Source: an uncultured Clostridium sp.
GTDB taxonomy: Bacteria > Bacillota > Clostridia > Lachnospirales > Lachnospiraceae
Reading direction: 5' to 3'
Length of the DNA stretch: 23,191 nucleotides
Assembly (NCBI GenBank): GCA_900544905.1
Contig: UQXF01000049.1
Coordinates: 1-23,191, forward strand
Below, piece after piece: positions 9,131 through 16,237 of the stretch (positions are counted from its first letter, which is position 1; the number at the start of each line of letters is the position of its first letter). Below the pieces are notes generated by a model. It saw only the letters and a list, made by a program, of their open reading frames with translations. It was not told where the DNA came from and searched no databases. Both the position numbers and the translations under genes were made by a program.

Positions 9131-10222
9131 CTAATTGACCTTAAATATATCCACTGTCCCACTGGTTACTTTATATATCTGATTAATGTGTAATCTTGAC
9201 TTTATAAAATCATCATAGCCGGTACAGGTTACAATTGTCTGGACTTCCTTTATACTATCCAGCAGATAATTCTTACGGCTGCTGTCCAACTCACTCATCA
9301 CATCATCTAATAAAAGAATAGGTGTGTCATGAATTATGGATTTTACCAGCTCTATTTCTGCCAGCTTCAAGGATAGCGCAGCTGTTCTCTGCTGTCCCTG
9401 GGAACCAAATTTTCTTACATCAACTCCATTAATATAAAAACAGATATCATCCCTGTGGGGACCTGTCTGGGTAGACTGGTATCTTAAATCCATCTCTCTT
9501 TTGGAATGCATCATATTTTCATAATCCTCTATCGTAACATTCTTTTCATAACCAATTTCAATGGATTCCTTTTCACCGGTTAAATGATGATGAATACCTT
9601 TTACAATTTCATTTAGCTGTCTGATAAAAATTTCTCTTTCTTCAATGATACATTTTCCATATTCCATCAGATAGGTATCCCACATATCCAGGGTATCCAT
9701 CACTTTAGGATTAAATGCAATCTGTTTTAACAATATATTTCTCTGGTTTAATGCCTTATTGTAATTCACATAATTATAATAATATAATTTATTTAACTGG
9801 CAGAGTTCTAAATCCATGAATCTTCTTCTCTCAGAAGGAGCATTCTTAATAATTCTCAAATCCTCCGGTGAAAAAAATATCATGTGAATAATTCCAAATA
9901 ATTCCCCGCTTTTTTTGATGCTTTGTCCGTCTACCGCAACGCCCTTGGTCTTATTTTTCCGAAGATGCATATCAATACGGTGTCCCACCTCATGCTTTGT
10001 GAGATTAAGCCTTATATGGGCTTCCTCTTCTCCAAACTGTATAATGTCCTTATCCTTACTTCCACGGTGGGATTTCGTAGTGCCTGACAGATAGATTGCT
10101 TCTAAAATGTTGGTTTTTCCCTGGGCATTATCTCCATAAAGAATTGTGATTCCAGGGTCAAATGTGATTGACAAATCCTTGTAATTTCTATAATGACTAA
10201 GCTCCAGCGAATTAATATACAT
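9131..10222 (-). CDS. recF: DNA replication and repair protein RecF
   Basis: This 363-residue SMC-like ATPase helps load RecA at single-strand gaps with RecO and RecR. The Walker A is GDNAQGKTN at 30-38, the ABC signature is SQGQQR at 274-279 and the Walker B with D-loop is ILLLDDVMSELD at 302-313. Length and N-terminal MYINSLELSHYRNY are typical. The start at 10222 has only an AAGG site nine bases upstream, weaker than its neighbours. It sits 48 bp after yaaA and before gyrB, the standard Firmicutes order. Confidence 0.97.
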   Translation of the reverse strand: MYINSLELSHYRNYKDLSITFDPGITILYGDNAQGKTNILEAIYLSGTTKSHRGSKDKDIIQFGEEEAHIRLNLTKHEVGHRIDMHLRKNKTKGVAVDGQSIKKSGELFGIIHMIFFSPEDLRIIKNAPSERRRFMDLELCQLNKLYYYNYVNYNKALNQRNILLKQIAFNPKVMDTLDMWDTYLMEYGKCIIEEREIFIRQLNEIVKGIHHHLTGEKESIEIGYEKNVTIEDYENMMHSKREMDLRYQSTQTGPHRDDICFYINGVDVRKFGSQGQQRTAALSLKLAEIELVKSIIHDTPILLLDDVMSELDSSRKNYLLDSIKEVQTIVTCTGYDDFIKSRLHINQIYKVTSGTVDIFKVN

Positions 10223-10270
10223 AGTACCATACCTTAATAAACCAACATTTTTATTGAATGAAATGCAGGT

Positions 10271-10486
10271 TTATTTTATAACCTTTATCTGTTCACCATT
10301 AAATTCAACAATCATACCATCATAAAGCTTTCGCCGGTATCTGGATTCTGTCTCTCCATCTACCTTTACCAGACCTTCATCAATGACCTCTTTTGCCATT
10401 GCTCCGGATTCCACCAGATTCATAGCCTTTAAAAGCTGGCTTAAATTGATAAACTCATCCTTTTCCCTTAATTTTAATGTCTCCAT
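10271..10486 (-). CDS. yaaA: S4-domain RNA-binding protein YaaA
   Basis: This is a 71-residue stand-alone S4 domain. It matches B. subtilis YaaA in length, position between dnaN and recF, and in the pattern LSQLLKAMNLVESGAMAK followed by GLVKVDG and RRKLYDGM. S4 domains bind structured RNA, and B. subtilis YaaA has been linked to ribosome assembly. The start codon lies 9 bp after the preceding gene, and its AAGAGG site overlaps that gene's stop codon, so the two are probably translationally coupled. Confidence 0.93.
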   Translation of the reverse strand: METLKLREKDEFINLSQLLKAMNLVESGAMAKEVIDEGLVKVDGETESRYRRKLYDGMIVEFNGEQIKVIK

Positions 10487-10495
10487 AACAGCCTC

Positions 10496-10798
10496 TTACC
10501 TTTTATTTTCTCTATCCATTTTTTTACCTAAATTATAATAAAAATAACCAATACAAATAAAGGTAATTCCAATACATATAGTCGTAGAAGAACCGCCGCC
10601 GAAAAATACCTCCAAAATTCCGGCAATTGCTGCTACAATACCGGCAATTTTACATTTTTTTCCACTTTTTTTCTGTTTTTCCTGTAGCTTTTGTTGTTTT
10701 TTTCTGTTTTTTTCAGCCTTTTTTCTGGCCTGCTCTCTCATTTTTTCTAAGTCTTCTTTTTCCTTTGAATCATCTTCCCTGATTGTATCTTCTACCAT
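10496..10798 (-). CDS. Unknown small membrane protein, charged coiled coil plus two helices
   Basis: I do not recognise this 100-residue protein. Residues 8-48 are almost all Lys, Glu, Arg and Gln with heptad-like spacing, which suggests a basic coiled coil or RNA/DNA-binding arm. Residues 50-67 (IAGIVAAIAGILEVFF) and about 72-90 form two hydrophobic segments joined by a short GGGSS turn, giving a hairpin with both ends probably in the cytosol by the positive-inside rule. The ATG at 10798 has a strong AGGAGG site five bases upstream. It lies between dnaN (25 bp upstream) and yaaA (9 bp downstream) on the same strand, so it is co-transcribed with core replication genes. It is not part of the standard B. 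subtilis order. The function is unknown. Confidence 0.75.
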   Translation of the reverse strand: MVEDTIREDDSKEKEDLEKMREQARKKAEKNRKKQQKLQEKQKKSGKKCKIAGIVAAIAGILEVFFGGGSSTTICIGITFICIGYFYYNLGKKMDRENKR

Positions 10799-10823
10799 AA
10801 TGACCTCCTAATCTGGCTATCTT

Positions 10824-11927
10824 CTATGCTGCGATACTAACCGGCAAAATCAAGTAAATATAGCTATTGTCTTCATTTCTTATAAAGCATGGAGACTTAT
10901 CATTCATCATATAGATATCCACTTCCTCATCATCAATAACTCTCAAGGCATCCATGAGGAACTTTGGATTAAATCCAATTCTCAAATCCTTGCCTTCTTT
11001 TTTTATTTCAATCTCCTCATTCATAGAACCCAATGATGAGTCAATTTTCAGATAAATATTGGAATTTTCTATATTCATGATAATCGGTTTCTTATCAGAT
11101 TCCTTAATAAACAAAGACGCCCTGTCAATACAGTCTAAAAATTCCTTTTTATTGATTGTAAATTTTGTTTCATAATCATTTGATAACATCCGGTCAATTT
11201 TATAAAATTCACCTTCAAGCAGACGGGATACCACCTTTGTCTGTTCAAATTCAAATAATATATGCTTATCTGTCACATACAGGTGAACCTCATCCTCTGC
11301 ACCGCCTGTTAAAATTTTACTCACATCATTCAAAGTCTTTCCCGGAACAATCACCTTCATTCCATCAAAGCTTTCTTTTAACTGCACCTTGCGGATAGAA
11401 ATGCGGTGTCCATCCAGTGAGACAACCCTTAAGACATCACCATTTACCTCAAACAACTCACCAGTCATAATCTTTGTATTTTCCTGGTCTGAAATACTGA
11501 ATATAGTCTGACGGATAACCTCCTTTAAGGTAAACTGAGAAAGATTAATATATTTATTTTTCTCCACCTCAGGAAGATAATTGAAGTCCTCGCCTGAAGT
11601 TCCAGGAATATTAAATTTTGAACGTTCACACCGGATATTAGCCTGATAATTGGAATTTGTTTCAATTACCACTTCACTTTCCGGAAGTTTTCGGATAATA
11701 TCACTTAAAAGCTTTGCATCCAGTGCAATTTTTCCGGCTTCTGTAATAGTTCCCTCAATCACCGTCTCAATTCCCAGTTCGATATCATTTGCAATTAAAC
11801 GAATCTCACTTAAAGAGGCTTCAATTAAGATACATTGTAAATTAGGCATTGTACTTTTTGTAGATACTGCCTTAGAAACAATATTAATACCATTCATCAA
11901 AGATGCTTTCTGACAACTAATCTTCAT
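10824..11927 (-). CDS. dnaN: DNA polymerase III beta subunit (sliding clamp)
   Basis: This 367-residue protein is the ring-shaped processivity clamp that tethers polymerase III and other partners to DNA. The three clamp-domain layout and N-terminal MKISCQKASLMNGI are typical, and the C-terminus YLILPVSIAA is close to the family's usual Y-x-x-x-P-V-R/S ending that lines the partner-binding pocket. The ATG at 11927 has an AAAGGAG site nine bases upstream. It follows dnaA across a 293-bp spacer holding the second half of oriC, so its own promoter may lie there. Confidence 0.97.
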   Translation of the reverse strand: MKISCQKASLMNGINIVSKAVSTKSTMPNLQCILIEASLSEIRLIANDIELGIETVIEGTITEAGKIALDAKLLSDIIRKLPESEVVIETNSNYQANIRCERSKFNIPGTSGEDFNYLPEVEKNKYINLSQFTLKEVIRQTIFSISDQENTKIMTGELFEVNGDVLRVVSLDGHRISIRKVQLKESFDGMKVIVPGKTLNDVSKILTGGAEDEVHLYVTDKHILFEFEQTKVVSRLLEGEFYKIDRMLSNDYETKFTINKKEFLDCIDRASLFIKESDKKPIIMNIENSNIYLKIDSSLGSMNEEIEIKKEGKDLRIGFNPKFLMDALRVIDDEEVDIYMMNDKSPCFIRNEDNSYIYLILPVSIAA

Positions 11928-11990
11928 TGTGTAAAACTCCTTTCGTCACAAAATGTGGGTTGGCACATTTTACAAATAATTAATATATTT

Positions 11991-12029
11991 TAGTAGTAAG
12001 AGTAGTAGGGGTTGTGGATTTGTGTAAAC
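11991..12029. promoter_or_regulatory. DnaA-trio array with GC cluster and two DnaA boxes
   Basis: Read 3' to 5' on the plus strand from the GGGG block, the triplets are GAT, GAT, GAG, AAT, GAT, GAT, which fits the DnaA-trio consensus. The flanking boxes read AAATCCACA and GTTTACACA on the minus strand, with two and one mismatches to TTWTNCACA. In B. subtilis this layout loads DnaA onto one DNA strand and opens the duplex. Here unwinding would extend leftward into AT-rich 11967-11990. Confidence 0.8.
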
Positions 12030-12188
12030 CCCCGAAAAAGCTTTTATATTCATAAAAAAATCATGTTCATAACTCTGTATTCCGACTTTGGATAATCCGT
12101 TTACAATATGTTAAAAATGTTATCCGCTGTGTAATCTCTAAAAAAAGAAAGATTACATAAAATTATCTATTCACAATCTTTAAACAGC

Positions 12189-12197
12189 TTATCCACA
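12189..12197 (+). promoter_or_regulatory. DnaA box (exact TTATCCACA)
   Basis: This is an exact match to the consensus DnaA-binding site, 24 bp past the dnaA stop codon in the dnaA-dnaN spacer. It is the only perfect box in this half of the origin. Confidence 0.88.
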
Positions 12198-12220
12198 AAT
12201 TATAAACCGGAATATAACAG

Positions 12221-13588
12221 CTATACATTCATCTTTTTTTCTATTGTTTCAATGGTTACCTTCATGGAAGGGTCCTTTTGCATAAGGTGTTCAATTTTTT
12301 GAACTCCGTTTAATACGGTAGAATGGTCTCTGCCGCCAACGGATGCACCTATCTGCTGCAGGGAATAACGGTCCAGATATTTTCTGCATAGATACATTAC
12401 AACCTGTCTTGCTGTTGCGATATCCTGGCTTCTTTTAGATGAAGTAATGTCATCATAGGGGACATTCATATGGTCAGAAACAATGTTAATGATAAAATCC
12501 GGCGTAATTTCCTGGTGGATATCCTTGGATATCAAATCCTTTAGAATATCTGCTGCCTTTTCTACCGTTAACTCCTCTTTATGATTCTCAAGTCTGGTGT
12601 AAACACTGATTTTGTTGAGAGCTCCCTCTAATTCACGTATATTTGATACCACATTCTGGGCTATGTAATCTAATATCTCATCAGCAATTATAATATGGTC
12701 CATTTCCGCCTTTCTCTTGAGAATTGCCATACGGGTCTCATAGTCCGGAGCGTGAATATCTACCGGAACACCCCATTCCAAACGGGTACGCATTCTCTCC
12801 TCTAAGGTTTCAATTTCCTTTGGAGGCTTATCAGAGGAAATAATAATCTGTTTATTGGAATTGTACAGGTCATTAAATGTATTAAAGAACTCAGTCTGTG
12901 TGGAGTCCTTACCAATTACGAACTGGATATCATCAATTAAGAGAACATCCTGGCTTCTGTATTTTGCTCTTAATTCCTCACTTTTGTTATTGCGGATAGC
13001 TTCAATTACCTCATTGGTAAATGTTTCACTGGATACATAGAGAACCTTCAAATCCGGATTATGGGTAATAATATGATGGGCAATTGCCTGCATTAAATGT
13101 GTTTTTCCAAGTCCTGCACCGCCATACAAAAATAGTGGATTATAAGCAGAGGATGGTTCTTCTGCCACTGCAACACATGCTGCATGGGCATGTCTGTTGT
13201 TATCTCCAATTACAAAGGTATCAAATGTATATTTTGGATTCAGATTACTTCTTTCTAAAGAAAGCTTGATATGACCGTCTAAGGAATTATCTGCATTTTC
13301 TCTGTTATTTGGAATATCCTCTCCGTCTACACAAAATAAAATCTCAAATGACTGGTTTAAGGTTGCTTCAATGGCAGATTGAAGATAAATATCATACATT
13401 TTCTTCTCTATAAATTCGATTCCTCTTGCTCCAAGCTTTTTGTCCATGGAAAGAGTGATAGTGGTATCAGTTACTTCTTTAATAGAAAGGGCACGAATCC
13501 AGGTGTTAATCATCATATGGGATACATCATATTCGGTTTCTAAAAGATTTAATATATTATCCCATTGTTTAATAAGCATTTCTTTCAT
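12221..13588 (-). CDS. dnaA: Chromosomal replication initiator protein DnaA
   Basis: This 455-residue AAA+ ATPase binds DnaA boxes and opens oriC. Domain I is at residues 1-85, followed by a short linker. The ATPase core has Walker A GGAGLGKTH at 156-164, Walker B LLIDD at 216-220 and the sensor-2 region near NIREL at 317-321. The C-terminal DNA-binding domain carries the DnaA signature GRDHSTVLNG at 419-428. Length is normal. The ATG at 13588 is preceded by AAAGGA nine bases upstream; an in-frame ATG nine bases downstream (13579) is less well placed. DnaA boxes upstream of its promoter suggest the usual autoregulation. It is the first gene of the leftward operon. Confidence 0.98.
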   Translation of the reverse strand: MKEMLIKQWDNILNLLETEYDVSHMMINTWIRALSIKEVTDTTITLSMDKKLGARGIEFIEKKMYDIYLQSAIEATLNQSFEILFCVDGEDIPNNRENADNSLDGHIKLSLERSNLNPKYTFDTFVIGDNNRHAHAACVAVAEEPSSAYNPLFLYGGAGLGKTHLMQAIAHHIITHNPDLKVLYVSSETFTNEVIEAIRNNKSEELRAKYRSQDVLLIDDIQFVIGKDSTQTEFFNTFNDLYNSNKQIIISSDKPPKEIETLEERMRTRLEWGVPVDIHAPDYETRMAILKRKAEMDHIIIADEILDYIAQNVVSNIRELEGALNKISVYTRLENHKEELTVEKAADILKDLISKDIHQEITPDFIINIVSDHMNVPYDDITSSKRSQDIATARQVVMYLCRKYLDRYSLQQIGASVGGRDHSTVLNGVQKIEHLMQKDPSMKVTIETIEKKMNV

Positions 13589-13662
13589 AATGATTATTCC
13601 TTTCTAAAGTGGTATAATGATTTGTATACATGTTTTTAAAATAAGCACACGCATACTAATTA

Positions 13663-13691
13663 ATAATACACTAAAAACAGGTTTTTTTCAA
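13663..13691 (-). promoter_or_regulatory. Sigma-A type promoter of dnaA
   Basis: On the minus strand TTGAAA (13686-13691) and TATTAT (13663-13668) are spaced by exactly 17 bp, five of six consensus bases in each box. The predicted transcript starts about 65-70 bp before the dnaA ATG. The DnaA box at 13725-13733 lies just upstream, consistent with autoregulation. Confidence 0.7.
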
Positions 13692-13802
13692 GGAAAAAGA
13701 GGTATCTTTAAGGATGGAATGCATTGTGGAAAACTCTGATTTTTGTAAAAAAATCAATAAAACAGAGGGGAAAGTCTATAAATCCACATAAAAAAAGGGT
13801 AG

Positions 13803-13834
13803 TTATCCACAAGTTATGCACATTTTGTGGATAA
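13803..13834. promoter_or_regulatory. Cluster of three DnaA boxes
   Basis: Three consensus boxes lie within 32 bp: TTATCCACA at 13803-13811 (plus), TTATGCACA at 13814-13822 (plus) and TGTGGATAA at 13826-13834, which is TTATCCACA on the minus strand. All fit TTWTNCACA exactly. The tight spacing suggests cooperative DnaA binding. Confidence 0.93.
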
Positions 13835-13992
13835 CATTATGTAAACACAAGAAAATTTATGGATAAATTTGAAAAATTATTGAATTGTATAGATTTTCTG
13901 AATCAGGGTAACAATCATATAGTAATAAAATAGAAGCAAAAATACTACATGTTGTGTTTTAAATTTAAATGAAGAAAAACATAAAGAATTGC

Positions 13993-14021
13993 TTGACTTA
14001 CAAGGGTTTTTTTAATATAAT
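13993..14021 (+). promoter_or_regulatory. Sigma-A promoter of rpmH operon
   Basis: TTGACT (13993-13998) and a perfect TATAAT (14016-14021) are separated by 17 bp. This near-consensus promoter should give strong transcription of rpmH and read into rnpA, yidD, yidC and jag. The predicted leader is about 30-35 bases. Confidence 0.92.
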
Positions 14022-14060
14022 GGGCTAGGTGTTTTCAGAAAGAAGGAGGTGTATTTGAAG

Positions 14061-14195
14061 ATGAAAATGACATTTCAGCCTAAGAAGAGACAGAGAGCAA
14101 AGGTTCATGGTTTTAGAAAAAGAATGAGCACTTCAAATGGTAGAAAAGTTTTGGCCGCAAGACGTGCAAAGGGTAGAAAGCGTTTATCAGCATAG
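14061..14195 (+). CDS. rpmH: 50S ribosomal protein L34
   Basis: This 44-residue, very basic protein is ribosomal protein L34. The family pattern MTFQPKKRQRAKVHGFRKR, then a MSTSNGRKVLAARRAKGRKRLSA-type end, is complete. It lies next to dnaA and before rnpA, as in nearly all bacteria. An AGGAGG site at 14044-14049 is 11 bases from the ATG at 14061; an in-frame TTG at 14055 has better spacing (5 bases) and would add two residues, so the exact start is uncertain. A terminator hairpin overlaps the stop codon. Confidence 0.96.
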   Translation: MKMTFQPKKRQRAKVHGFRKRMSTSNGRKVLAARRAKGRKRLSA

Positions 14196-14221
14196 GTCAC
14201 AGATTTGTGACCTTTTTCTTT
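14194..14221 (+). terminator. Intrinsic terminator or attenuator after rpmH
   Basis: AGGTCACA (14194-14201) pairs perfectly with TGTGACCT (14206-14213) across the four-base loop GATT, followed by TTTTCTTT. The stem overlaps the rpmH stop codon. No promoter is evident between it and rnpA, so it probably works as a partial terminator that lowers rnpA-jag expression relative to the abundant L34 mRNA. Confidence 0.88.
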
Positions 14222-14231
14222 GTTGCTAAGT

Positions 14232-14317
14232 ATATGAGGAAATGGTTCAGTGGACCATTTTTGAATTGCCAGGCATATGAGGAAAAGGTTCAGTGAACCT
14301 TTTCTGAGTTAGGAATC
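14232..14317 (+). repeat. Tandem 43-bp repeat, each copy forming a hairpin
   Basis: Two head-to-tail copies begin at 14232 and 14275 with ATATGAGGAA. The copy-1 stem is AATGGTTC with GGACCATT (14241-14248/14252-14259), followed by TTT. The copy-2 stem is AAAAGGTTC with GAACCTTTT (14283-14291/14295-14303). Both have the three-base loop AGT. The copies differ at paired positions in a way that keeps pairing (T-A to A-T, and G-T to A-T), which supports a selected RNA structure. They lie in the rpmH-rnpA spacer. Confidence 0.8.
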
Positions 14318-14323
14318 AGTCAA

Positions 14324-14680
14324 ATGAAACAATTTATTTCTTTAAAGAACAGTTTAGAATTTGGAAATGTATATAAACGGGGTAAATCCTATGCTAATAA
14401 ATACCTTGTTATGTATATAGTAGACAATAATCTGGAGAGTAACAGACTTGGGATATCTGTTAGTAAGAAAGTTGGCAATAGTGTTGTCAGGCATCGTATC
14501 ACCAGATTGATTAGAGAAGTTTACCGCTTACAGCAAAATAACCTTATAAAAGGAAAAGATATTGTAGTGGTGGCTAGGGTTAATTCTAAAGGTCGTAACT
14601 ATTGGGATATGGAAAGTGCATTTCTCCATTTAGCTAAGCTGCATCGAATCCTGGATTCTTCGGAAGAATGCACAAAATAA
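14324..14680 (+). CDS. rnpA: Ribonuclease P protein component
   Basis: This 118-residue basic protein is the cofactor of the RNase P ribozyme that removes 5' leaders from pre-tRNAs. The RNR signature region reads RLGISVSKKVGNSVVRHRI with TRLIRE (41-65), with His57 where Asn is more usual. Length is typical. The ATG at 14324 has an AGGA site nine bases upstream. It is preceded by three hairpins after rpmH and overlaps yidD by 13 bp. Confidence 0.96.
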   Translation: MKQFISLKNSLEFGNVYKRGKSYANKYLVMYIVDNNLESNRLGISVSKKVGNSVVRHRITRLIREVYRLQQNNLIKGKDIVVVARVNSKGRNYWDMESAFLHLAKLHRILDSSEECTK

Positions 14681-14922
14681 GGTGTGTTTTGAACATTATT
14701 AAGAATATTCTCATTAAAATGATACAATTATATAAGAAATTTTTGTCACCGCTTAAGGGACATGCAACCTGTAAGTATTATCCGACCTGTTCTTCCTATG
14801 CCATAGAGGCTTTAGAGGTTCACGGAGTAGTGAAGGGAAGTTTGCTGGCAATCTGGAGAATTTTACGGTGTAATCCCTTTTCAAAAGGTGGGTATGACCC
14901 GGTTCCACAGAAAAAATCTTAA
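14668..14922 (+). CDS. yidD: Membrane protein insertion efficiency factor YidD
   Basis: This 84-residue protein matches YidD. An amphipathic N-terminus (IIKNILIKMIQLYKKFLSP) leads into the conserved core with CKYYPTCSSYAIEAL (35-49), G-V-V-K-G-S and RILRCNPFSKGGYDPVP (65-80). Three conserved cysteines (35, 41, 68) are present. It helps YidC-dependent membrane insertion at the inner face of the membrane. It overlaps the end of rnpA by 13 bp in another frame, implying translational coupling, and lies 14 bp before yidC. Confidence 0.95.
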   Translation: MHKIRCVLNIIKNILIKMIQLYKKFLSPLKGHATCKYYPTCSSYAIEALEVHGVVKGSLLAIWRILRCNPFSKGGYDPVPQKKS

Positions 14923-14936
14923 GGAGGACTTTTATT

Positions 14937-16223
14937 TTGATGTTTTTAACAGCGCAGGGAGGTTTTTTAGGACCATTTGCCTGGGTATTTGGTAAATTAT
15001 TGGATTTTACCTATAATATTCTGGCAGGAAGTGATGGAATAGCAAATCTGGGATTGTGTATTATTCTGTTTACTGTAATTGTGAAGCTGATACTATTTCC
15101 ATTGACATTTAAACAGCAGAAATCTACAAAGATTAATGCGGTTATTCAGCCTGAGATTCAAAAAATTCAAAAAAAATATAAAGATAAAAAAGACCAGGAA
15201 TCCATGGTGAAACAGCAGCAGGAGCTGCAGGCAGTATATGACAAATATGGAACATCCATGACAAGCGGATGCCTTCCGACCTTGATTCAGGTGCCTATCA
15301 TTTATGCACTTTACAGGGTAATACAGAATATTCCTGCTTATGTTGGAAAGATAAAGGATATGTATATACCAATTGCCCAGGGTGTTATGAACAGTCAGGG
15401 AGAAGGAAAAGTACAGCAGTTTTTAATTGATTTTGTAGATGAAAACAGTATCAGTGGTGCCAGCTATGCAATCAGTAAATTTAAGGATTTGGCAGAGGTT
15501 GGTATCGATAATATAATCGATGTTTTATCTAACTTTGGGGTGTCTCATTTAAATACTTTAATGGATACCTTGAATTTATCAGGAGATGTAGCAGAAAACA
15601 TTGATAAAATTGACCAGATTCATTCCTTTGTTCTTGGAATTAATATTTCGGAGGCTCCCGGTTATAAGTTAAGCTGGGCACTTTTGATTCCAATATCTTC
15701 TGCTCTTTTTAATTTCCTGTCCATGAAGCTGACTTCCGGTAATCAGCAGCAGGGTGACGCAACAACAAATACAATGATGAAGAGTATACAGATTACAATG
15801 CCTCTTATGTCTATTTTTATCTGTATTTCCCTGCCGGCAGGTATTGGTATCTACTGGTCAGTTAGTGCATTAATATCCTTACTGACACAGCTGGCTACCA
15901 ACTTCTATTATGACCATGTGGATATGGATGCAATTTTGGAAAAACAGATGGAAAAGGCAGCGAAAAAGAAGGAAAAACGCGGTGGTAAGAAATCCTTTAT
16001 GGAGCGTATGATGGATACCTCAGCGGAAGCCCAGGAGCAGCTGGAAAAACAGCAGGCAATGAAAAAGAATTCTGCAGCATCCTTAAGAAATTACGTTCCT
16101 TCTGAAAAATCGCAAAAAGCGGTACAGCAAAAGCAGAATAAAAAATATAAAGAAGGAAGCCTTGGTTCAAAAGCAAATATTATGATGAATTACAACAATT
16201 CAAATAATGATAAAAGTAATTAA
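14937..16223 (+). CDS. yidC: Membrane protein insertase YidC/OxaI
   Basis: This 428-residue insertase of the YidC/Oxa1/Alb3 family places proteins into the cytoplasmic membrane, alone or with SecYEG. Hydrophobic segments lie at about 37-58, 108-130, 246-266 and 285-321, with the cytosolic helical hairpin at 65-106. The hydrophilic-groove residue, arginine in most homologues, appears as Lys50 in VIVKLILFPLTFKQQ. No lipobox cysteine is seen at the N-terminus, unlike B. subtilis SpoIIIJ. A large extracytoplasmic insert (about 135-245) and a long basic tail (332-428) rich in Lys and Gln, suitable for ribosome contact, are present. The ATG at 14937 is preceded by AAGGAGG. Confidence 0.96.
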   Translation: MMFLTAQGGFLGPFAWVFGKLLDFTYNILAGSDGIANLGLCIILFTVIVKLILFPLTFKQQKSTKINAVIQPEIQKIQKKYKDKKDQESMVKQQQELQAVYDKYGTSMTSGCLPTLIQVPIIYALYRVIQNIPAYVGKIKDMYIPIAQGVMNSQGEGKVQQFLIDFVDENSISGASYAISKFKDLAEVGIDNIIDVLSNFGVSHLNTLMDTLNLSGDVAENIDKIDQIHSFVLGINISEAPGYKLSWALLIPISSALFNFLSMKLTSGNQQQGDATTNTMMKSIQITMPLMSIFICISLPAGIGIYWSVSALISLLTQLATNFYYDHVDMDAILEKQMEKAAKKKEKRGGKKSFMERMMDTSAEAQEQLEKQQAMKKNSAASLRNYVPSEKSQKAVQQKQNKKYKEGSLGSKANIMMNYNNSNNDKSN

Positions 16224-16237
16224 GGAGGAGAAGTAAA

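Larger units (their letters stand above)
11928..12220. other. oriC: oriC, downstream half (dnaA-dnaN intergenic), with unwinding element
   Basis: This 293-bp gene-free spacer has the parts of a basal replication origin. At 12189-12197 is an exact DnaA box TTATCCACA (plus strand). Degenerate boxes lie at 12013-12021 and 12021-12029 (minus), 12087-12095 (minus), 12120-12128 and 12167-12175 (plus). The two adjacent boxes at 12013-12029 abut GGGG (12008-12011), then a row of TAG-like triplets (11991-12008), then AT-rich DNA towards dnaN. This is the box, GC-cluster, DnaA-trio, AT-rich order described at the B. subtilis origin. A 7-bp hairpin (GTAATCT with AGATTAC) lies at 12131-12156; its meaning is unclear. 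Confidence 0.85.
13589..14060. other. oriC: oriC, upstream half (dnaA-rpmH intergenic)
   Basis: This 472-bp gene-free region separates the divergent dnaA and rpmH genes. It holds the dnaA promoter, a DnaA-box cluster at 13803-13834 with outliers at 13725-13733 (TGTGGAAAA, minus) and 13858-13866 (one mismatch, minus), long AT-rich tracts, and the rpmH promoter and ribosome binding site. I see no ORF or RNA gene. With the dnaA-dnaN spacer it makes a bipartite origin of the B. subtilis type. Confidence 0.9.
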
